A DNA stretch of 64,000 nt from Liolophura sinensis (taxonomy: Eukaryota; Mollusca; Polyplacophora; Chitonida; Chitonidae). The stretch spans positions 12,331,386 to 12,395,385 of the forward strand of contig NC_088306.1 of NCBI RefSeq assembly GCF_032854445.1, written 5' to 3'. Under the pieces are notes generated by a model. That model did not search any database and had not been told where the DNA came from. It worked only from the letters and a program-made list of their open reading frames with translations. The position numbers and the translations under genes are program-made. Positions 22,501-30,890 of the stretch are shown in pieces; within the stretch, counting starts at the first letter, position 1; each line of letters starts with the position of its first letter.

Positions 22501-23906
22501 ATGTATCCCTTTGGCAACTTGTGTTTTAGGTTGATTTCGAAATGGATCTTATGATTATCAGCTTGAAAAGTCTTACCATGGTTTACCATTGGGTATATAC
22601 CTGTTCAGCTGATGTCAGACATTCGCTGATTACATACACATCCAACATTAAGAAACAAAATGACTACATAGTATGTTCAGTCTTTCTGTGAGGGATGTTT
22701 CGGTTTGTAATAATACTGAGCCGTGATTGATTTACCTTTGTGGGTCTTGCCGTTATAAGGCGTTCAGTCTGTCGTCATATGTGAAAAGAAGGTTAACTTT
22801 CAGAGATATAGTCACAAATGACGGAAGCTTAGAATGCCTAGAATGCATCCATGCCTTCCTGGCATTTGTTCAAAAACCCCAATTGCTGGTTTAATGTACT
22901 AGCTTCTTTGATGTTTACTGTTGTTGCATTGCTGTTGACTTGAACTTACGATTGTTTACATGTGGCATTACCATGTAATAGAGTGTGTTGTTTACGTGTA
23001 ACATTACCATGCCGTAATGTGTGTTGTTTACGTGTAACATTACCATGCAGTAATGTGTGTTGCTCACTAGTGCTACCATCATTGCTGTTGCAGGATTGTA
23101 AGAAGCGGATGCGTGCCATAGCGACAGGGAACTGGGGTTGTGGTGTGTTAGGAGGAGATCCCCAGCTCAAGGCTATGATACAGTGGGCAGCTGCCTCATA
23201 TGCCCGTGCACCCACCTTACTCTACTTTACATTCAGCAATCAGCAGGTGGCACAGGTAGGGGCACAGAGGTGTCATAATAGGGTCATGTAGTATTAAAAG
23301 TTATACAGCTTCAAGTAATCAGGAACTTTTACATGTGATCCTCCCTGGAAGTAAGACATTGAAATTAGGTTCCTTCATTTGCCCTTTTCTTCTGTTTTCA
23401 TATGTTATTAGTATTCATCAGAAAATAGTATCTCAAAGATTCTGAGAAACTATATTGCAAACATGTATAGGAAGACCATCCAGATTCGGGTGGCAGATCT
23501 TCCCACGACCAGGGAGGGAAAATTTTTCTTGGAAGACACTGGTAATGCAACAGTTATTTGGTGGATTTATTGAAGCTACTTCACTTCCACTCTGCCAGTC
23601 TGTGGATTTATGTCAACACTTGGTCCGTCCGTTTGTGTAGTCTCAGGCCTGCAACCCCAGATAATAAATCTGAAAAAGTATACGGATGAGTCAGACAAAT
23701 GAAGAAAAAGATTTAAAATGATTTTCAATCTTTCTGGTTTTTTTTCTTTTCAGCTAAATCAGGTTCAGTCCAAGTTGAGAGCACGTGGATGGACGGTTGG
23801 AAATTTAATGACTGCTGTAAACAGCTTTTGTGAACGAACTTTGGAACAATATGACCGGGATGAATTACCAAGTTCAGATCTATTCCAAGAACTATTAAGG
23901 ATTTAA
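1485..23906 (+). CDS. PARG/AKAP11-like: PARG-domain / AKAP11-SPHKAP-like anchoring protein, 3' six exons (5' end outside window)
   Basis: Join of 1485-1541, 3950-4117, 18592-18838, 20038-22382, 23094-23255 and 23754-23906 gives 1043 residues plus stop with phases agreeing at every junction. In order: GGGVLLHGRAQ, EEIRF...EQFTQYEGYA, CAIDA...LNKALVGF, a ~820-residue insertion, then AIATGNWGCGVLGGD, LLYFTFS and GWTVGN. The outer blocks follow the order of the PARG catalytic macrodomain, which hydrolyses poly(ADP-ribose) chains, and both glutamates of the QEE signature are present. The insertion is Ser-rich, with repeated amphipathic helices of the PKA regulatory-subunit docking type. From memory, vertebrate AKAP11 and SPHKAP end in a related block (QWIAAS, SWKVGD). 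I infer a PKA-anchoring protein that retains a PARG fold, possibly still active. The start codon and N-terminal exons lie before the window. No upstream exon was recognised in 1-1484. Confidence 0.9.
2049..2569 (+). repeat. 19-bp minisatellite, about 27 copies
   Basis: Unit TTCGTGACTTGTACTACAC, with single-base variants (tact/tgga/tgca). The open frame on the minus strand at 2334-2549 is only this repeat read through. Confidence 0.95.
3403..3497 (+). repeat. SINE fragment (3' part)
   Basis: It contains GGGCTCTGCCCTGTTTCCTC, CACCATAATGCT, TTCTTGAGTG and CACCAATCAAATGAATAA, which are the conserved 3' blocks of the tRNA-derived SINE. It is degenerate and has an internal deletion. Confidence 0.8.
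3950..4117 (+). CDS. Visible exon 2: PARG catalytic glutamates and GYA loop
   Basis: The exon is 168 nt (56 codons), phase 0, with acceptor tatttcag and donor gtatgt. It begins EEIRFSMCPELL and continues LLFTERMLDSEAVLIKG and EQFTQYEGYASS. The leading EE completes the QEE motif. In human PARG these are Glu755 and Glu756, and Glu756 is the catalytic residue. The tyrosine of GYA corresponds to human Tyr795, which contacts substrate. Conservation of all three suggests the catalytic pocket is not degenerate, although activity cannot be shown from sequence. Confidence 0.93.
4872..4965 (+). repeat. SINE fragment (middle part)
   Basis: Contains GAAGGTCTGCCAGCAATCTG, GTGGGTTTCCCTGCCC and TTTCCTCCCACCATAATGCT. 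Both the tRNA head and the 3' tail are missing or unrecognisable. Confidence 0.7.
5060..6240 (+). repeat. 53-bp minisatellite, about 22 copies
   Basis: The core GGTGGCTAGCCCCTCCCACT alternates with ACAGTCATGTACATGTGGGC. Copies vary by substitutions and a few partial deletions (around 5965-6050). No open frame runs through. Confidence 0.95.
6924..7187 (+). mobile_element. tRNA-derived SINE, near full length
   Basis: The head carries an A box-like AGTGGTTCAGTTGATTAGCG and a B box-like GTGAGTTTAAGTCCAGC, as in a tRNA-derived Pol III promoter. The body (CGTACGTGGGAAGGTCTG, TTTCCCCCGGGCTCTGC), the 3' ATTCTTGAGTACAGCG and an (AAATA)n tail follow. A CTTTAACT match on both sides suggests a decayed target-site duplication. 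Confidence 0.92.
8646..8848 (-). mobile_element. SINE, head truncated, with target-site duplication
   Basis: Reverse orientation, with the T-rich tail first and then the body to the B box region. The flanks AGCGTCCCATTTAC (8632-8645) and AGCATCCCATATAC (8849-8862) form a 14-bp duplication with two mismatches. Confidence 0.9.
10217..10473 (+). repeat. 36-bp minisatellite, 7 copies
   Basis: Core CCTACACGTCAATATTGCCC, then TGTTTGTATGGGGAA. Three central copies are almost identical. The open frames on both strands here come from the repeat. Confidence 0.93.
10573..11045 (+). repeat. Pyrimidine-rich degenerate array (about 470 bp)
   Basis: Almost only C and T on this strand, built from CTCAATCTCCTCTCCTCATG-like units separated by C runs. 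Overlapping Pro/Ser/His-rich open frames on the plus strand and Gly/Glu-rich ones on the minus strand are composition artefacts. It begins about 100 bp after the 36-bp array. Confidence 0.9.
13494..13749 (+). mobile_element. tRNA-derived SINE, full length, with 9-bp duplication
   Basis: It runs from GGGGCCACCGTGGCTCAGTT through the B box GTGAGTTCAAGTCCAGC and the body to AATAAATAAATAAA. A perfect duplication TGAATGGTA lies at 13484-13492 and 13750-13758. A short part of the body around CCACCATCATAAG is deleted. It is one of the best preserved copies in the window. Confidence 0.95.
14081..14210. mobile_element. Palindromic MITE-like element (130 bp)
   Basis: The ends are inverted repeats: GGGGCCGGTTTCATGAAGCT on the left, and a right end whose complement reads GGGGACGGTTTCATGAAGCT, extending to about 27 bp with few mismatches. 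The interior also pairs (CACTTAGCTAAG against CTTAGCTAAGGGTGA). No clear target duplication was seen. It is non-coding and probably a non-autonomous DNA transposon relic. Confidence 0.8.
16311..17398 (+). repeat. 38-bp minisatellite, about 28 copies
   Basis: The core ACATTGATGGCTTCGGGAAT is followed by TCTCAGTTGAACATCTCT. Some copies carry an extra CATATGTA. The array ends exactly where a SINE is inserted; one further half unit (CCCAGTTCAACAG) follows it. Confidence 0.94.
17402..17654 (-). mobile_element. tRNA-derived SINE, full length, inserted in the 38-bp array
   Basis: Reverse orientation, from the T-rich tail to the complement of the A box (CTAACCAACTGAGCCACAGA) and CACCCC. CCCAGTTCAA occurs on both sides, but the array itself carries this word, so the duplication cannot be told from repeat sequence. 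Confidence 0.93.
18592..18838 (+). CDS. Visible exon 3: PARG AIDA/LNKA segment and start of the insertion
   Basis: The exon is 247 nt, phase 0 in and phase 1 out, with acceptor tttcttgtag and donor gtgaga. The first 45 codons, RDQSGNLQTALCAIDAAS to LNKALVGFK, match the PARG block that reads ...EIVAIDA...LNKAYCGF in vertebrates. The last 37 codons (LCEERYNTLK to the acidic SSSEEDYHTAPE tract) have no PARG counterpart and begin the long insertion. Two AG dinucleotides lie at the acceptor; only the one ending at 18591 keeps the frame. The preceding intron is 14.5 kb. Confidence 0.9.
18839..20037 (+). other. Intron 3 of the PARG/AKAP gene, with tandem acceptors
   Basis: gtgaga...tttag|tttcag, 1.2 kb. 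Two acceptors six bases apart (AG at 20030-20031 and 20036-20037) both keep the frame, adding or removing two residues (VSDN against DN). The intron holds the 49-bp array. Confidence 0.85.
19631..19925 (+). repeat. 49-bp minisatellite, 6 copies
   Basis: Core TCAGGCTTCCTTACAGGCTC, then AGCCAGGTTTCCTCCAAGAG. The copies are nearly identical, so the expansion is recent. It lies within 110 bp of the acceptor of visible exon 4. Confidence 0.95.
20038..22382 (+). CDS. Visible exon 4: 2.3-kb AKAP-like insertion exon
   Basis: The exon is 2345 nt (782 codons counting the split Asp), open throughout, and ends in SKQSQ before donor gttagt. It is the longest non-repetitive open frame in the window. No enzymatic domain is visible. 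It holds at least eight helices of the form [FY]A-x2-[LF]-[AT]-x2-[IVL]2-x2-A, for example EFANLLAEKLLQEG, NYANSLAKIILNLALRDLA, FNYAQAFTDNIISDA and EDFSNPLATNILSSAVAEAA. Between them are Ser-rich linkers with RRxS sites (RRRSSN, SRRSSSS, SRRSSEPS, RRGSLY, SRRSSCS). An acidic FSSEFEEYYDSF stretch resembles a FFAT motif. AKAP3, AKAP4, AKAP11 and SPHKAP share this style of repeated docking helix. The exon lies inside the PARG fold, so it is an insertion rather than a terminal fusion. Confidence 0.9.
20064..22367 (+). other. Eight candidate PKA regulatory-subunit docking helices
   Basis: Positions and cores: 20064-20126 (LAVELSEDVLSTAVKQAA), 20472-20519 (EFANLLAEKLLQE), 20715-20780 (NIVDDLVQIASKEV), 20922-20988 (NYANSLAKIILNLALRDLA), 21141-21191 (LILAEKIVHEIMTDL), 21477-21536 (NYAQAFTDNIISDACREV), 22185-22238 (RYACCMAGDVVKTAV) and 22290-22367 (DFSNPLATNILSSAVAEAA). 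Hydrophobic residues recur every 3-4 positions, with an aromatic-Ala or Ala opening. This fits the known amphipathic RII-binding consensus. Binding is inferred, and not every copy need be functional. Confidence 0.7.
20400..20420 (+). other. FFAT-like motif (candidate VAP binding)
   Basis: The codons read EYYDSFQ, preceded by the acidic and serine-rich SSEFSSEFE. The FFAT core is E-[FY]-[FY]-D-[AC]-x-E. The first four positions match; Ser replaces Ala/Cys and Gln replaces Glu. AKAP11 and SPHKAP are reported to bind VAP proteins of the endoplasmic reticulum, so a FFAT-like site is plausible here. Confidence 0.4.
22383..23093 (+). other. Intron 4 of the PARG/AKAP gene
   Basis: gttagt...tgttgcag, 0.7 kb. 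Apart from the three-copy repeat at its 3' end nothing is recognised. Confidence 0.88.
22956..23068 (+). repeat. 36-bp repeat, 3 copies, next to the exon 5 acceptor
   Basis: Core TGTTTACGTGTAACATTACC, then ATGCNGTAATGTG. The first copy is degenerate. The array ends 25 bp before the exon. Confidence 0.9.
23094..23255 (+). CDS. Visible exon 5: PARG ATGNWGCG/GGD block
   Basis: The exon is 162 nt, phase 0 at both ends, with acceptor tgttgcag and donor gtaggg. It reads DCKKRMRAIATGNWGCGV, LGGDPQLKAMIQWAAAS and TLLYFTFSNQQVAQ. ATGNWGCG-x2-GGD-x2-LK and YFTF are hallmark PARG motifs lining the ADP-ribose pocket. IQWAAAS departs from the usual PARG wording and resembles, from memory, the LQWIAAS of AKAP11 and SPHKAP. 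The exon therefore carries features of both families. Confidence 0.93.
23256..23753 (+). other. Intron 5 of the PARG/AKAP gene
   Basis: gtaggg...ttttcag, 0.5 kb. It has a strong T-rich 3' end and no repeats. Its opening gtagggg is a weaker donor than the others. Confidence 0.88.
23754..23906 (+). CDS. Visible exon 6: PARG/AKAP11 C-terminus and stop
   Basis: The exon is 153 nt including TAA, after a long T-rich tract and a ttttcag acceptor. It encodes LNQVQSKLRARGWTVGNLMT, then AVNSFCERTLEQYD, ending DLFQELLRI. It aligns with the last PARG block (...KLTVGDVY...YYNEEC) and, from memory, with the AKAP11/SPHKAP C-terminus (SWKVGDIF...VQYC, ...LFDWLLEL). The terminal DLFQELL is closer to the AKAP family than to PARG. 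Confidence 0.9.
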   Translation, partial: LNQVQSKLRARGWTVGNLMTAVNSFCERTLEQYDRDELPSSDLFQELLRI

Positions 23907-25286
23907 GTATTTCATTTCACTGTGGCTATACAGTAATTCTTTATGGTTGGATTATTTTTTTCTGAGCAGTGTAGTACTTAGATTTATTTATTTTGTATTT
24001 TTATTATTTTTTGTTTCTTTTTGCTTTTATTTGTTATATTTTGCTTTGGTTACAGTTTTTGTGAGTGTGTTATTTTTTGGAGTCAATTTGGCGTGGAGAA
24101 AATAATTGTTGGTAAGTGAGTAAGATGCCGATAGTTTTGTGATGTCTTCATGCAGCGATGCTTCCAAAAGGTATTATCCTTGTGGATGGATGAACTTGTG
24201 GAATATGGTCAATTTCAGTAAGGAGTGTAGAAATTCTAGCACAGCCCGTCAAATAAATAATGAACCAGTTTGCCAGGGATGTGGCTGTAGTGGAAGGTGC
24301 AAACAATTTGAGTGCTTTGGCCAGGTATTTGACAGGTTAAGGCTGTTACCTTATTTGTACGGTCAAGGGCATACTCATGCTGATAATAAAGTTCACTATT
24401 CACCAGGCACAGCTTTAAATAATAACATTTTCCTTAGTATGTTGTACGCCTACATTGAGTGATCCTTTTTTTTCTGTAAAGCAAATATAAATGCTTAACA
24501 TTAATGCTTAACATTATACATATGTTAACAGATACAGAATTGTGCATAACTATGTGTATCCCCATACACATACAACCATCACATTTCCAAACCCTACTAT
24601 TGCGTAACTGGTTTAGGGAAGTAGCAATTTCAATAAAAGACTTCTTGGAAGCTGTTGCTTTCCCAGCAGATCTCAGCTATGACCAACTTCTTTAGCCGCA
24701 CTCTACCGAACAGATACTCTGAAATGTACCACACTTGATTCCCAGTATCCACTTTTGACTGACCAGGGAAAAGGAGCGGCTTATCCGCGGTTTCTAGAAG
24801 GGAAACAGTGTCGTCCATAAAGAAGGGATAAAGAATAAATTTATTAGAATCCGCCGAATTAGGTTTCAAACGAGGGTGTGTAAATTTGAGTGCGGTATGA
24901 GTCTTTATATTTGCATACATTGATCTATCTTAACATGCCTTGGATACGGAATACGGCGGATGGTAGAGCTAAGAAACATCATTTTATGGAATATGTTGAT
25001 CAGCAGAGCTGAGACACCGCGCTGTGGTGTGTTCAACTCATTTGCGAAAGGTGACAAAGTGTGCTATTATTCCATGTATATTTCTTTAGATTAGCTGTTT
25101 TTTATTATTAATTTATGGATTGCTTTGTATTCTCTGATTTTTTTAGCGCCCGAATAAAAGGTTCAGCAGAGATGAAATGAGGCTATGTGTCTTCTTATTC
25201 AATTCCAAAATAAAGACCAATTAAGTATTCATTAGATAACCGATGAGTTAGCTGACGTTTTGTCTTGGGAATATTAGAGTCCTACA
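23907..25286 (+). other. 3' untranslated region and flank of the PARG/AKAP gene
   Basis: AT-rich, with a T-dense stretch at 23940-24060. AATAAA hexamers lie at 24252, 24385, 24632 and 25153; any could be the poly(A) signal and none is clearly best. The 107-codon open frame at 24139-24462 has no recognisable domain and probably lies in the untranslated region. Confidence 0.5.
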
Positions 25287-25297
25287 TATATTGAATT

Positions 25298-25400
25298 TAT
25301 TTATTTCTTTATTTGATTGGCGTTTTACGCCGTACTCAAGAATATTTCACTTGTACGACGTGAAATTATGGTGGGAGGAATCAGGGCAGAGCCCGGGGCG
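25298..25400 (-). mobile_element. 5'-truncated SINE with perfect 11-bp duplication
   Basis: Reverse orientation; only the 3' 103 bp, ending in GGGCAGAGCCCGGGG. TATATTGAATT occurs at 25287-25297 and 25401-25411, so the copy was short when it inserted. Confidence 0.92.
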
Positions 25401-26099
25401 TATATTGAATTAGAAGTGTTAATGCTAAAACCATGTCTTGTGTGGTTGTAGAAACCATAAGATTGTTTTGATAGTAAAGAATACACCTAACCCATAGTAT
25501 TGTTATCCAGCACTGCGCTGTAGATTTTTCACTAATTCTTGTGAAGGCGTAGGAATATCAAGTCACAAAGATGTGAATCTCAGTTTTAGGTTTCTTGTGT
25601 TCCTCTACTGTGTCACCAAAACATGGATGGTTACAGACATAGTAAGTTGTGGACATCATTATCTGAAAATATCTGAAATTATCTTTTCAAGACTCTGTCT
25701 ATCAATCAGCCACAGTACAGATGACATCAAAGCATGCTATATGGTGGGTTTACAGATTTAATACGCTAGCTCGAGAAGTAGGCAGACGCAATCGGAATCT
25801 AATTAATTCTGGGTCACACAGACGGATGAAATAAAATTGTTCATGTGTAAGCCTACACTTCAATTTCCACATAAGTACATACATTCGGAAACCGAAGTGC
25901 TCATGAAAACAACCGACCTTTGATAAGTTACTGACGAACTTTCCCATACATGACGTACAGATAAGTGCTTTAACGAACATCTGACTGCACAAACAGTGGT
26001 CGTGGGCCACAATTTGTCACCAAGACCCCATGAAAAAGGAGATATGTATACTTAAACAGAAACGCACACATGCAGTTTCACATGTACCCTTACGTTTCA

Positions 26100-27320
26100 A
26101 CATATACATATTCATTTACATATACATGCAGAGTTACATTTCCACGTGAACACATACATTCACATATACACCCTTAGTCACATTTCCGCGTGAACACATA
26201 CATTCACTTATACACCTTTGGGTACATTTCCGCGTGAGCATATTCATTCACTTATCTACCCTTGGTTACATTTCCGCGTTAGCACATACATTCACACATA
26301 CACCCTTGGTTACATTTCCGCGTGAGCACATACATTCACATATACACCCTTAGTTACATTTCCGCGTGATCGCATACATTCACATATACACCCTTGGTTA
26401 TATTTCCTCCTGAGCACATACATTCACATATACACCCTTGGTTACATTTCCGCGTGAGCACATACATTCACACATACACCCTTAGTTACATTTCCGCCTG
26501 AGCACATACATTCACACATACACCCTTGGTTACATTTCCGCCTGAGCACATACATTCACATATACACCCTTGGTTACATTTCCGCCTGAGCACATACATT
26601 CACACATACACCCTTGGTTACATTTCTGCGTGATCGCATACATTCACATATACACCCTTAGTTATATTTCCACGTGAGCACATACATTCACATATACAGC
26701 CTTGGTTACATTTCCGCCTGAGCACATACATTCACACATACACCCTTAGTTACATTTCCGCGTGAGCACAAACGTTCACATATACACACTTAGTTACATT
26801 TCCGCGTGATCGCATATATTCACATATACACACTTAGTTATATTTCCGCGTGAGCACACACATTCACATATATACAGCCTTGGTTACATTTCCGCCTGAG
26901 CACGTACATTCACTTATACACCCTTGGTTACATTTCCGCCTGAGCACGTACATTCACATATACACCCTTAGTTACATTTCCACGTGAGCATATTCATTCA
27001 CATAAACACTCTTAGTTACATTTCCGCGTGATCACAAACATTCACATATACACAGTTACATTTCCGCGTGATCGCATACATTCACATATACACACTTAGT
27101 TATATTTCCGCGTGAGAACATACATTCACATATATACAGCCTTGGTTACATTTCCGCGTGAGCACATACATTCACTTATACAGCCTTGGTTACATTTCCG
27201 CGGGAGCACATACATTCACATATACACCCTTAGTTACATTTCCACGTGATCACATACATTCACATATACATCCTTAGTTACATTTCCGCGTGAGCACATA
27301 CATTCACGTGTACACCCTTG
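26100..27320 (+). repeat. 44-bp minisatellite, about 28 copies
   Basis: Core TTACATTTCCGCGTGAGCAC, then ATACATTCACATATACACCC. Variants such as GATCGCATAC and TATACAGCC recur at intervals, which suggests local block duplication. Confidence 0.95.
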
Positions 27321-30300
27321 CTGCTGCCTTGCCTGGCGCTCTGCACTGAGAGGCTAGAGCAAAAAGCATGACTGGTTGACCCAGTGTTAATATAATGTGA
27401 TACTTCAGTGACGACAGCAATATGGCGGCATAGACTCGCCTTGGCACAAGAAGATACATTATGTGTACACACACAATTATTTTACCAGGTTCAGTGTTGA
27501 ACGTAACCATCTGGTTTTAACCATCGTAACGTGTTTCAAACTGTATTTTGTTGGTGGATGCAGGTATTGACTGGGTTAACGTTTCGAGTAGTGTTTTAGA
27601 GGCACATGGAACAGTAAGTTTCCTGGAACTGCAATATTAGGCTTTACCCCGTGGCCACTTTTGTGTTGCAATGTTCATCTCAAGCCGTGTAGACGATTTT
27701 CGAGGTTAGTTTCCGCGCAGTTCCCAAAGCCAGGCGGATATCAGTGTGTCAATCTGGTAATTGAGGCGCTAGTTTTCAAGCCACGAACTGTCGTAACATA
27801 AGTTTGTAAAATTGGCTGCGAAATTCCATCTCCAGAGGGCGTTCCAAGCGCATTTCCTCTTCTCTTTAAACAATAACACAATTACGAATAGCCCTTGCGC
27901 GTTTTAGACAATTGAACAGAAAACATTGTTTTGTTATATCCCACGGGGGTAGTTATCAGGAGAAAATAACGCGAGCAATTGGCAGGAATAATGAACCAGT
28001 GGTTACGTATGGGAAACAGTGGGTGATGCGACATTCGGCAGTAGAACCGATATTCTGGAACACTGTCTATGACAATCTGACGTATATTTATAGTTCGATT
28101 CGTTTATCCCGGCCCAGAACATTTTGGCCTTAGGTTACAGGCTACCTGCTAACTCAACTTCTCTGCCAACAATGTCCGGTAATGCAAGAGGAGAAAATAA
28201 GGAATAGGAAATACACAAATGGGCCTTGTTAAAGAGCGTTGGAGGTGCTAAGAGGATACGTTCTTTTAGCGTGTGGAACTTATTGCATCCGGTATGAATA
28301 ATTATGTTACTTAACGCCATGTCGGCAATAATTATTGCGGCTCATGTATATCGTGGCGACCCGTGCAGCTGATAATTGAACAGAAATGCTCAATCTAGTA
28401 TATTAGTATATACGGCACTACACTCTCATATTTCTTACCTTGTTCCTGTTGATCTGTATTTTTATTGCTTTCATCACTACGACGTCCTTGTTGTCATGTT
28501 GCCGTGCTTACATGGCAACCAGCGGTGATTTCCATGTGATATCTGAACCTTGATCATGTTGACATCAGGCATGGCTGTCAATCTTGATATGGAATTTCGC
28601 AGGCTTTTTCGCTACAGGACTCATTATATAAAATGCACCGTCTTGATATTCATCGGTCTGACCATATAGATATCCGGATCATATACGTGTAGGTGTAACT
28701 CATCAGACTTAGATATGGTCGACCTTAACACGTTCCCGGAAACGCCAAGACGTTAGGCGAGAAACCTTAGAAGTGCAGATGGCTACCTGATACACATAAA
28801 GTGATGAACGGCTTTGGGTAACTAAGTCTGGAGATTAATGAAATCGCCGATGAAACAATTTCTTTTGGTCCAGGGAACGAACGAGGAACACAGACTGTAA
28901 AGAGCTAAGCGAACACCGAAACAGTATAAGTTAGTGTTATTTGCTAATTTGTTGCCCAGAAGCACCTGGAAGTAAAACCACTTGATCTTGTGTTGTAAAT
29001 GCACTGGCCAGTTTTATATTTTGACAGTCAATAATCACTTTTATTCATATGAGGACTGTGGTTTTCTTCATGTACTGCCATCAAATAAATGAAAAATTCT
29101 GCATGGGGTGTTGCCTTGGTTAAAACAATCAAAGAAATAAGTAACTGGGGCTAGGTTTCTGTGTAAGAGGGACACCACTGCATCGAAAGCGTTAAATCCA
29201 CAGTCAGTGTAACCGGATTTAAATTCTGTTACGTTATATACTGGCGTCTTCATAAACTCGGTTTTGTCTGATAGCGTACAAACGTTCATATTTCACCTTA
29301 TTTCTTAGTCTGTTGATAGCTAAATAGAAAGTTCTTTGGTTGATTGGATGTGCTTATCTCTTTCTGTACCTTATACCTTCAGAATCATTGATTTGATTGA
29401 TTGACTTATGGAACTACCATGCAACAAAAGTACAAAAGGATGAAATTAGACTTGGATAGAACTGTTGTAGAGGAAGCTGACAAATCACTGACCCATGCAG
29501 GCAAAAGGTCTGTTCGGAAAAGGTTTGTTATCTTATTTTACTCCGCCAGTCATGACCAAAATGCAAGTAAAGGATACATGCAACGCTTTCGGACTCGAAC
29601 ACGTGACCTTAAAGACGTTTGAATACTACAAGGCGAAATGAGGATAAAGGCAACAGGATGCACTATGAATTCTAGTTTAAATCTAAAACATAAAATAATG
29701 GATATTTCCTTTGAAATATATCAAAATGTATAGCAATTAACATTTAATGGGTTACGAGATCTATGTATAAGCCGTCCTTTTTAAAGTATCCATTTGGACG
29801 TAAGTCTGTGATTAAAGTGCCCCGTGTCCTGATATTACGTCTACATTCTTACGTCGTTGTCTGGTGAGGAGACGAATGCCAGCGAGACTTAGTCCGTGTC
29901 ACCGCCTCGCAAACCCCCTCTGTCACCCAAGGGTTAATCCAATTAACCCTCGTATAATTATATCTCTCGTTTCAACGCGAGCCGACTTGAACTTTCCTGT
30001 CATTTGATTAATAATATAGGTGGCATCTCGAAGCATTTATGACGTAGTCGTCTCCTAAATTCCAGCCGTTTGATGCAGATCGTATATCACTGAGACAGAT
30101 AAATCACACGTACGTCACTCGTATCTTATTCAGCTTCTTGTCAAAGCGGCAGTCTTTGGCATGCTCGACGTGAGTTGCCAGAGATAAAATCATTAAATTG
30201 CTCTGTAATCCTGTAAGGTGAAATAAAATATTAGGCTGAGAGAAAATGGCAATTGGCGCCGTTTCAATTGTTTTTGTGTAATCAGGCATTGATCACTATG

Positions 30301-30715
30301 ACGACCAAAGAACAAAAATATAATTACTGATGTATAGGCTCGGCAGTCGAATTTTCAACACACTTACGCGGTATTACATAGCGTGAATATCCAGCGTTAT
30401 AGGAAGTATTAAGCATATATATTTATGAAGTTGTTATGGCCATACATAACATAGAATTTTCATGCAACTTTCTTACAGTCGTTTCAAAACTGAATTTTCG
30501 GTGTTTTAACTACACTGTTGTAATATCAATTCCCACTGCTACACGCGTTCTGGATCATATTTCTGACGAATCACGCATACACTATTGCCTACAGATTTGA
30601 CGGCACGCCGCACATCAATGCGCATGGTCATTGAGGCAGGGATCTCTGCTCCGACAGATGTAGTACATTCTGGTTTTACTTAATAAATACGATTGTTATG
30701 CTGAAGGAATTGATC

Positions 30716-30890
30716 TGTAGACAGCATCCAAAAGCGAGAGTAAAGTTACGCTCTGGCGTAACCTACAATGAAGGTAAGCATCCCAAAGCGAGAGTAAAAC
30801 TAGGCCCTGGTGTAATTTCCCATAAGGGTATAAGCATATCCAAAAACGACAATAAAGCTACGCCCTATAGGGCAACTTACAGTGAAGGTA
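30716..30890 (+). repeat. Degenerate direct repeat of about 60 bp, 3 copies
   Basis: Each copy carries AGCAT-CCAAA(A)GCGA, GTAAA and a GGCGTAA/GTGTAA-like end followed by GAAGGTA or AGGGTA. Confidence 0.7.

Noticed and set aside
24139-24462. 107-codon Cys-rich frame after the PARG/AKAP stop codon
   Set aside because: Lies in the probable 3' untranslated region with no acceptor or domain.
26100-27320. Regular repeats resembling a CRISPR array
   Set aside because: Units are contiguous tandem copies with no unique spacers, in a eukaryotic genome.
29590-29640. tRNA-like B box (GTTCGAGTCC on the minus strand)
   Set aside because: No A box or cloverleaf could be assembled; probably chance or an old SINE head.
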